Of a stretch of 5,031 nt of DNA, positions 1-5,031 are shown piece after piece (positions within the stretch are counted from its first letter, which is position 1; each line of letters opens with the position of its first letter). Below the pieces are notes generated by a model, which saw nothing but the letters and a program-made list of their open reading frames with translations, ran no database searches and was not told the DNA's origin. The position numbers were made by a program, and so were the translations under genes. Origin of the DNA: AB-137-C09 sp964458185 (GTDB taxonomy: Bacteria; Pseudomonadota; Zetaproteobacteria; Mariprofundales; Mariprofundaceae). Where the stretch lies: assembly GCA_964458185.1 (NCBI GenBank), contig CAYWFG010000051.1, forward strand, positions 1-5,031, in the 5' to 3' direction.

Positions 1-84
1 GCTTTAACGGTGATCCATAATTACGGCATCAAACATAGCGATGGTTCAACAGCAGAAGCTAAAAGTTGTAAAAGAGCCTATTAA
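1..84 (+). CDS. 3' tail of a possible convergent gene (5' end outside window), unidentified
   Basis: The first plus-strand frame is open from base 1 for 27 codons and stops at TAA (82-84). The peptide contains TVIHNYGIKHSDGSTA, which has a protein-like composition and faintly recalls the C-terminal IHN...DGTTAA pattern I associate with some transposase-like or DUF-family proteins; this is recollection and not a match I could test. After that motif the last eleven residues are short and basic (EAKSCKRAY ending), so the gene may end here normally or may be truncated by a frameshift. It would converge on the minus-strand ligase gene, with stop codons 43 bases apart. The piece is too short for certainty, and a chance open frame remains possible. 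Confidence 0.4.
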   Translation, partial: ALTVIHNYGIKHSDGSTAEAKSCKRAY

Positions 85-109
85 AAGAAAATTCTACAAA
101 TCATTGTAA

Positions 110-134
110 AATCTAAATTCAGCAGATTTAGATT
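110..134 (-). terminator. Perfect 9-bp inverted repeat at the operon end, candidate weak terminator
   Basis: The arms AATCTAAAT (110-118) and ATTTAGATT (126-134) are perfect complements around a 7-base loop. On the minus strand the hairpin spans the TAA stop of the ligase gene and is followed by TT, giving a run of four T with the last stem bases. The stem has only one G-C pair per arm and the T run is short, so it would be a weak rho-independent terminator at best; on the plus strand no T run follows. A smaller palindrome, TACAA/TTGTA (95-99 and 104-108, 4-base loop), lies just beyond it. The position between two convergent reading frames supports a termination or mRNA-end-protecting role. 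Confidence 0.4.
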
Positions 135-1630
135 GCAAACTTGCTAAAAAGTTGCCCTTGGTAACATTGCCAGATAGCCAAACGGCGAGGTCGCCCTGTG
201 CCTGTCCATTGCCCATTATTGATAGTGAAAGGCGTGGTTGCAATTACCCAATGATGGATGTGAGCGTAATCTGGTAAACGTTGATTGGCGCGTGAAATAG
301 CTGCTGTTATGGCTTCATGATTTACCTCACCTCGGGTAACGATTACCGCAGCATTATGCGCACGCGCCTCACCAAAAATGCATGCTTGGGCAATTTCTGG
401 TTCCATCAACAACTCCCGCTCCACCCATTCAGGTGAAACATTGCGACCAAAAGCAGTAATAAAAATATGTTTTTTTCGCCCTTGCAAGTAAACGTAGCCT
501 TGATCATCAATTGTACCAATATCTCCTGTTGCCAAGTATTCAGGCATCACAGTTTTTTCGCCTAAATAACCCAAGAACATGGAACCTGCTACCAAAATCT
601 CCCCGTCATCAGCCAGTTTTATACGCACATGCGGCAGCGGTTTGCCGACACTTCCTGCTTGATTGGCTGTGGGTGTGTTCACGGCAACAACGCTTGCCGC
701 TTCTGATAAACCATAGCCTTCATAGGCAGGAATCCCCATGATTGCGGCTTTTTCAAGCAGGCTCGGCGCTACAGGCGCACCGCCCACGGCAACATAACGC
801 AAGGCATTGGGGCGCGTTGCGCCTTGTGCTACGGCAACAACAAGGGCTTGCAGCATTTGAGGAATAAAAATGCAACTGCTTGCTTTAGCGCGACACAACG
901 CGGCAATAAACCGTGGAATATGTAACGATGATGAGCCTTGTAAGCCGCATGTTACCAGCGATGGTATAATCAGCGTTGCACCACTGAGCATCACGGTATA
1001 CAAACCACCAATGTTTTCTAACAAGGTAGCGAAAGGAAGCATGGATATATGCCGCTCATCGGCGGTTGCGCCTGATGCGATACACAAAGAGGCAGCAACT
1101 TTTTCCATCGCATCTTGTGATAAGCATACGCCTTTGGGGTCGCCTGTTGACCCCGATGTGTAGGTTATTTTACGGCAACCTTGAGGTAAAGCCTGTATAT
1201 TAGAACAATGCAGGCGAAATACCTGCGTATCACTGCCTACAGGCGGCATGATTGCTAGCTTTTGATGATCTATGCGAGCTTCATTCAACAACGGTATAAT
1301 TTTGCTAGACATGTCTGTAATCAGCGTATCGATGCTGGCATCACGCAATAAATGGATAATTTGTGCAGAAGAAAAAAAGAGCGGAATAGGAACACATAAT
1401 TGATTAGCAGCGAGTATGCCAAGGTCTGCAATCGCTACTGCTGGTGAGTTATCCATCATGATAGCAACACGCTTGCTTGATGTCGCGGTTAATTGTTTCG
1501 CTAGATCATCAATATAAGTATGCAAGGTCGCATAGTCGATATGAATATCGAATGTTTCAAGTGCGGGATGATGCGGGCGATTCACCGCATGGCTGGAAAT
1601 CGCTTGTAAAACAAGACTGTGATCGTTCAT
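128..1630 (-). CDS. AMP-forming acyl-CoA synthetase-like adenylate ligase (AMP-binding superfamily)
   Basis: This 500-residue protein belongs to the ANL superfamily, which activates a carboxylic acid as acyl-AMP and usually passes it to CoA or a carrier protein. Large N-terminal domain: ATP-binding loop ITYTSGSTGDPKGV (155-168), LPFATLLENIGG (198-209), VGGAPVAP (282-289) and EGYGLSEAA (304-312, adenine-contacting region). Then comes YLATGDIG (366-372, ribose-binding Asp370), the hinge around GRKK (384-387), and a small C-terminal domain with GRNVSPEWVE (395-404). The LENIGG stretch and the ending TINNGQWTGTG resemble long-chain fatty acyl-CoA synthetases, although the protein is shorter than the roughly 560-600 residues usual there. 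At the A10 position those enzymes have a TPTLKxRR-like lysine; here it reads TGTGRPRR (476-483), with Arg480 aligned to the lysine. No signal peptide or membrane helix is evident. The start is the ATG three bases after the purN stop; no strong ribosome site is seen, so coupling is likely. The substrate cannot be read from the sequence; a long or medium acyl chain is a guess. Confidence 0.88.
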   Translation of the reverse strand: MNDHSLVLQAISSHAVNRPHHPALETFDIHIDYATLHTYIDDLAKQLTATSSKRVAIMMDNSPAVAIADLGILAANQLCVPIPLFFSSAQIIHLLRDASIDTLITDMSSKIIPLLNEARIDHQKLAIMPPVGSDTQVFRLHCSNIQALPQGCRKITYTSGSTGDPKGVCLSQDAMEKVAASLCIASGATADERHISMLPFATLLENIGGLYTVMLSGATLIIPSLVTCGLQGSSSLHIPRFIAALCRAKASSCIFIPQMLQALVVAVAQGATRPNALRYVAVGGAPVAPSLLEKAAIMGIPAYEGYGLSEAASVVAVNTPTANQAGSVGKPLPHVRIKLADDGEILVAGSMFLGYLGEKTVMPEYLATGDIGTIDDQGYVYLQGRKKHIFITAFGRNVSPEWVERELLMEPEIAQACIFGEARAHNAAVIVTRGEVNHEAITAAISRANQRLPDYAHIHHWVIATTPFTINNGQWTGTGRPRRLAIWQCYQGQLFSKFAI

Positions 1631-1633
1631 CTT

Positions 1634-2251
1634 TTATACAAAGCGTATTGTTCTTTCTTTGATCTCTAATGTTCTTTTCACCAAATAGGTCAATACCTCT
1701 GGGTATAATTGATGTTCAGCTTCATGCATTCGTTCTAATAAGCGTTCACGGTTATCATTATCGTACACGCTAACGGGTTGTTGCCCAAGAATCGGCCCAC
1801 CGTCTAATACTTCATTGACCAAATGAACGGTGCAACCCGTTATTTTTACGCCATAACGCAAAGCATCGCCCACGCCATCAGCCCCTGAAAAGGCAGGCAA
1901 TAACGAAGGGTGAATATTAACAATGCGCTGCGGAAAACGGCTAACAAAAGCATCTGAAAGAATCCGCATATACCCTGCCAACACCACCCAATAGCAGCCT
2001 GCCGCTTCAATAGCATCAGCACAAGCCGTATCAAAACATTCGCGGTTTGGGTAATCCCTAGGGTTAAGGTGTAATACTTCAGGCACATCGGCTGCACGGG
2101 CAATCGCCAAAGCACCCGCATCTTTTTTATCAGAAAGAACTACACGAACATCAACAGGGCATGTGCCTTCTTGTACGGCATTCAAAATAGCATCAAGATT
2201 ACTGCCTTTACCTGATGCCAGCACAGCAATGCGCGAGCGATCAGCACTCAT
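1634..2251 (-). CDS. purN: Phosphoribosylglycinamide formyltransferase (GAR transformylase)
   Basis: PurN transfers a formyl group from 10-formyltetrahydrofolate to glycinamide ribonucleotide, step 3 of purine synthesis, in the cytoplasm. I place the start at the ATG at 2251, giving 205 residues (E. coli PurN is 212). A longer frame from a TTG at 2281 exists, but the ATG sits in a classic ATGA overlap with the purM stop and directly precedes the conserved beta strand RIAVLASGKGSN. Visible signatures: phosphate-binding loop ASGKGSN (12-18), LAGYMRIL (91-98), catalytic NIHPSLLPAF (112-121) with Asn112 and His114, TGCTVHLV (138-145), and VLDGGPI (148-154) with the catalytic Asp150. Its residues correspond to E. 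coli Asn106, His108 and Asp144. The usual FPG after LLPA reads FSG here, a mild deviation. No clear Shine-Dalgarno lies before the ATG, consistent with translation coupled to purM. This is the folate-dependent PurN type and not ATP/formate-dependent PurT. Confidence 0.96.
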   Translation of the reverse strand: MSADRSRIAVLASGKGSNLDAILNAVQEGTCPVDVRVVLSDKKDAGALAIARAADVPEVLHLNPRDYPNRECFDTACADAIEAAGCYWVVLAGYMRILSDAFVSRFPQRIVNIHPSLLPAFSGADGVGDALRYGVKITGCTVHLVNEVLDGGPILGQQPVSVYDNDNRERLLERMHEAEHQLYPEVLTYLVKRTLEIKERTIRFV

Positions 2252-3330
2252 GCTTGATGCAACAACGTGACCGCAGGGCAATCATTACGAACCGTGATAT
2301 GACCAATCTGGAAAACACTCTCCCCTGCTTGTGTCAGCACTTCTTTGGCTTGCTCTGCTACCGATGCTGGCAAAACAACAGCAAAGCCAATACCCATATT
2401 AAAGGTGCGATAACACTCATCTTGTGCCACATCAGCCACATCCAACACATAGTCAAACACGGGGGGTACAGACCATGCGGTACAATCTATCGTTGCTGCC
2501 ACACCCGCTGGTAAAATGCGTTCAATATTATCAAACATGCCACCACCTGTAATATGAGCATAACCATGAACCATGATATTGGCAGCCAACATGGCTTTCA
2601 CTGCGGGGACATACAATCGAGTGGGGGCAAGCAAGGCATCCAGCACGGGCGTACCATCTGGCAGCACATCCGCCGTCCAGTCACCCTGTTTTTGTTGGCG
2701 TATATCCAGCAGGGTACGAATCAATGAAAAACCATTGGCATGCGCACCATTGGAAGCTAACCCTAAGATCACATCACCATCATCAATGGTACTGCCATCA
2801 ATAATGTTTGCTCGATCAACCACACCCACCGAAAAACCACCAATATCGTAATGCTTAGGGGCATACATCCCTGGCATTTCTGCTGTTTCACCGCCGATTA
2901 AAGCACAATCACAAATACGACAGGCTTTGGCAATACCTTCGACTACGCCCACCAAGGTGGCTTCATCCAGTGATCCACTCGCTAAATAGTCTAAAAAAAA
3001 CAACGGTTCGGCAGCTTGTGCCGCCATATCGTTCACACACATGGCAACGGCATCAATGCCTGCGACTTGCGGGCGATCATACGTTTGCAGCAGTAATAAT
3101 TTTGTGCCTACACCATCCGTCGAAGACACCAGCACAGGTTCTTTCATGGCAGAAAAGTCAGCGCGAAACAATGCACCAAAACCACCCAAACCGCCGATCA
3201 CTTCAGGGCGCGTGGTGGAGGCTACGGCTGTTTTAATGCGATCAACAAAGGCATTGCCAGCATCAATATCAACCCCAGCATCGGCATAACGTAAACGTGG
3301 CTTGTTTTCTACTTGTGACATATCAGACAT
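2248..3330 (-). CDS. purM: Phosphoribosylformylglycinamidine cyclo-ligase (AIR synthetase)
   Basis: PurM catalyses the ATP-dependent ring closure of formylglycinamidine ribonucleotide (FGAM) to aminoimidazole ribonucleotide, step 5 of de novo purine synthesis, in the cytoplasm, normally as a dimer. The 360-residue product is slightly longer than E. coli PurM (345). It shows the family signatures in order: YADAGVDIDAGN (15-26), RPEVIGGLGGFGAL (41-54), TDGVGTK nucleotide loop (71-77), GIDAVAMCVND (91-101), AEPLFFLDY (107-115), GGETAEMPGMY (146-156), HANGFSL (198-203 region), LLAPTRLY (233-240), HITGGGMFDNI (259-269) and YRTFNMGIG (307-315). The second half is the PurM/SelD-type C-terminal domain. 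The ATG at 3330 overlaps the gyrB stop by 8 bases. A second ATG at codon 4 (3321) lies just after the gyrB stop with a GGA 8 bases upstream and is an equally plausible start. Its stop overlaps the purN start. No missing catalytic region is seen. Confidence 0.97.
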   Translation of the reverse strand: MSDMSQVENKPRLRYADAGVDIDAGNAFVDRIKTAVASTTRPEVIGGLGGFGALFRADFSAMKEPVLVSSTDGVGTKLLLLQTYDRPQVAGIDAVAMCVNDMAAQAAEPLFFLDYLASGSLDEATLVGVVEGIAKACRICDCALIGGETAEMPGMYAPKHYDIGGFSVGVVDRANIIDGSTIDDGDVILGLASNGAHANGFSLIRTLLDIRQQKQGDWTADVLPDGTPVLDALLAPTRLYVPAVKAMLAANIMVHGYAHITGGGMFDNIERILPAGVAATIDCTAWSVPPVFDYVLDVADVAQDECYRTFNMGIGFAVVLPASVAEQAKEVLTQAGESVFQIGHITVRNDCPAVTLLHQA

Positions 3331-5031
3331 CCAAATTGCGAACTTTTAAGGCGTTTTCTTGAATAAAGCGACGGCGCGGCTCAACCGCATCGCCCATCAA
3401 CATCGAAAATGTTTCATCGGCACTGACCACATCTTCTAGTTTAACTTGTAACAAGGTGCGTTTTTCAGCATCCATCGTGGTTTCCCATAATTGAGCAGGA
3501 TCCATTTCACCAAGACCTTTATAGCGTTGAATCATCCAGCCTTTGCGCCCTTCTTTTTCAATCATTTCCATCACTTCGCTGTAATGATCAACAGCAAAAG
3601 ATTTATCTTGCCATTGTAGCGTCGCACCTGCTGCAACTTGAGCTTGCAGGCTTTGCGATAACTTGCATGCCTCGGAAAATTCACCTGTGCCAATCAAATC
3701 ACGATCCATCCGTGACATCATCAAACGACCATGGTCGCGTCGCTCAAATTGTACATAAAAACTCGCATCATCCTCGTTATTAAAAACACGAATCATTAAT
3801 TTTTCGTCTTCGCGTGTAACCGTATCAAAGTATTGTTGCACATCGCTCATGGCGGCATCTAGACGTTCTTTGTTACGCATAATCGCACCATTTAAGCGGG
3901 TGGATTCAATCACCATTTTTAGCATAAAGCCATCCATACGCTGACCCAACCGCTGCAAGAGGTTTTTCAAGCGGTGGCAACTGCGCACCATGGTCATTAA
4001 ACGATCGCCTTGAATCGGTTTTGCCTCGGCATGACTGTATAAACTTTTTCCATCCACGCCTTGCTCAATGAGAAAGTCAAACAATGCTTGTTCTGATTCA
4101 AGATAACGACCGTTCTTGCCCTTAGATATGCGGTACAGTGGTGGCTGGGCAATATACAAATAGCCGCGCTCAATCAAGGCGGGCATTTGACGGTAATAAA
4201 AAGTCAGCAACAAGGTTAAAATATGTGAGCCATCCACATCAGCATCGGTCATGATGATGACTTTGTGGTAACGCAGTTTGCTGATATCAAAATCATCTTT
4301 ACCGATGCCTGTGCCAAGCGCGGTAATCATCGTGCCTATTTCTTGGCTGGAGAGCATTTTGTCAAAACGTGCTTTTTCTACGTTCAGTATTTTACCTTTA
4401 AGCGGTAAAATGGCTTGCGTCCGTCGATCACGCCCTTGTTTTGCTGAACCTCCCGCAGAATCTCCTTCCACTAAAAAAATTTCACTTAATGCAGGGTCTT
4501 TTTCTTGACAGTCTGCCAATTTCCCAGGTAAGCTGGCAATGTCTAACGCACCTTTTCGGCGGGTGAGATCACGCGCTTTGCGTGCTGCCTCTCGTGCTGT
4601 TGCCGACTCAATTGCCTTGCTGACAACACGCCTAGCATCACGCGGGTTTTCTTCCATCCATGTGTTAAGAATATCAGAAACAACCGATTCGACTACAGTA
4701 CGGACTTCACTGGAAACCAATTTTTCTTTGGTTTGTGATGAAAATTTAGGGTCGGGTACTTTCACCGACAAGACAGCGGTTAAACCTTCACGACAATCTT
4801 CACCCGATAAACTTATTTTATATTTTTTCAGTAAGTCATGGGCATTGGCATATTGATTGATGCAACGGGTCAAAGCAGCGCGCAAACCTGCTAAATGAGT
4901 ACCACCATCACGCTGCGGAATATTGTTGGTAAAACAAAATACATGCTCTTGGTAGACATCCGTCCACTGCAATGCAAGTTCAACGGTTACATCATCTTTT
5001 TCACCATTGGCTGATAAACATTCAGGGTGCA
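3323..5031 (-). CDS. gyrB: DNA gyrase subunit B, C-terminal part (5' end outside window)
   Basis: GyrB is the ATP-hydrolysing subunit of DNA gyrase (A2B2), which introduces negative supercoils. The window holds the last 568 codons; the frame stays open to the edge at 5031, so the ATPase (GHKL) domain is missing only because of the cut. Visible parts, numbered from the TTG codon at 4972: end of the transducer domain with TNNIPQRDGGTHLAG (15-29) and the QTK loop (80-82, ATP-contacting lysine); TOPRIM domain with EGDSAGG (169-175, catalytic Glu169) and DADVDGSH (243-250, metal-binding Asp243/245/247); a divergent insertion at about 305-470; and the tail with RYKGLGEMDPAQLWETTMD (483-501) and GDAVEPRR. 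Adding 255 gives E. coli numbering for the QTK lysine (337), Glu424 and Asp498/500, and the end falls on 804, the E. coli length. Quinolone-determinant positions 426 and 447 are the usual Asp and Lys. It ends in TGA inside the purM start region. Confidence 0.98.
   Translation of the reverse strand, partial: HPECLSANGEKDDVTVELALQWTDVYQEHVFCFTNNIPQRDGGTHLAGLRAALTRCINQYANAHDLLKKYKISLSGEDCREGLTAVLSVKVPDPKFSSQTKEKLVSSEVRTVVESVVSDILNTWMEENPRDARRVVSKAIESATAREAARKARDLTRRKGALDIASLPGKLADCQEKDPALSEIFLVEGDSAGGSAKQGRDRRTQAILPLKGKILNVEKARFDKMLSSQEIGTMITALGTGIGKDDFDISKLRYHKVIIMTDADVDGSHILTLLLTFYYRQMPALIERGYLYIAQPPLYRISKGKNGRYLESEQALFDFLIEQGVDGKSLYSHAEAKPIQGDRLMTMVRSCHRLKNLLQRLGQRMDGFMLKMVIESTRLNGAIMRNKERLDAAMSDVQQYFDTVTREDEKLMIRVFNNEDDASFYVQFERRDHGRLMMSRMDRDLIGTGEFSEACKLSQSLQAQVAAGATLQWQDKSFAVDHYSEVMEMIEKEGRKGWMIQRYKGLGEMDPAQLWETTMDAEKRTLLQVKLEDVVSADETFSMLMGDAVEPRRRFIQENALKVRNLDV

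Noticed and set aside
41..109. 22-codon plus-strand ORF starting with ATG at 41
   Set aside because: Low-complexity Lys-rich peptide with no ribosome site, overlapping another frame; at most the shifted tail of the frame ending at 84.
128..1630. Reading the ligase as a decayed pseudogene because of the missing lysine
   Set aside because: The frame is intact for 500 codons and every other core motif is well preserved, so the change looks like a subfamily trait.
1704..1709. Plus-strand TATAAT inside purN (others near 963 and 1293 in the ligase gene)
   Set aside because: No recognisable -35 element at suitable spacing and no plus-strand gene follows; these are antisense matches expected by chance in coding DNA.
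2252..2281. Ten-codon N-terminal extension of purN from a TTG at 2281
   Set aside because: The ATG at 2251 forms an ATGA overlap with the purM stop and sits at the expected distance from the conserved N-terminal strand; the extension has no family resemblance and would overlap purM by 34 bases.
4539..4856. 105-codon plus-strand open frame opposite gyrB, and similar long antisense frames opposite purM and the ligase gene
   Set aside because: They lie wholly antisense to well-identified conserved genes, and their translations show no domain-like pattern; they are shadows of the codon bias on the other strand.

Overview
The window is a compact, almost fully coding bacterial chromosomal segment. 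Four genes are packed head to tail on the minus strand. Read in the direction of transcription (high to low coordinates) they are the 3' two-thirds of gyrB (DNA gyrase subunit B), purM (AIR synthetase), purN (GAR transformylase), and a 500-residue AMP-forming adenylate ligase of the acyl-CoA synthetase type. The first three junctions are extremely tight: gyrB and purM overlap by 8 bases, purM and purN share an ATGA stop/start, and three bases separate purN from the ligase gene. This argues for one co-transcribed, probably translationally coupled unit. No minus-strand promoter was recognised inside the window, so its promoter presumably lies upstream of the window (at or before gyrB).

Organism: GyrB keeps the long insertion in its C-terminal half typical of E. 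coli-type gyrases. From conserved landmark to C-terminus it has the same residue count as E. coli GyrB, which points to the Proteobacteria. In the enteric-type gammaproteobacteria I know, purMN is not directly downstream of gyrB. The linkage, together with the divergent GyrB insertion, suggests a less-studied proteobacterial lineage; a gamma- or zetaproteobacterium is my guess and is not proven by the sequence. Base composition looks moderate (not counted).

Layout: 1-84 holds the 3' end of a plus-strand reading frame that converges on the operon; it is possibly a real gene tail or a remnant. 85-127 is a short AT-rich gap with two small palindromes, the larger spanning the ligase stop codon (110-134) and a candidate weak terminator. 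128-1630 is the adenylate ligase, 1634-2251 purN, 2248-3330 purM, and 3323-5031 gyrB, cut by the window edge.

How the genes relate: PurN (step 3) and PurM (step 5) act in the same de novo purine pathway leading to IMP. GyrB is the ATPase subunit of gyrase and the ligase consumes ATP, but I see no specific mechanistic link among the three functions beyond shared transcription. The most unusual element is the ligase: its C-terminal motif has Arg where the adenylation lysine of the superfamily is expected. I found no convincing sign of a new defence system, mobile island, CRISPR array or RNA gene here; most of the window is housekeeping DNA.
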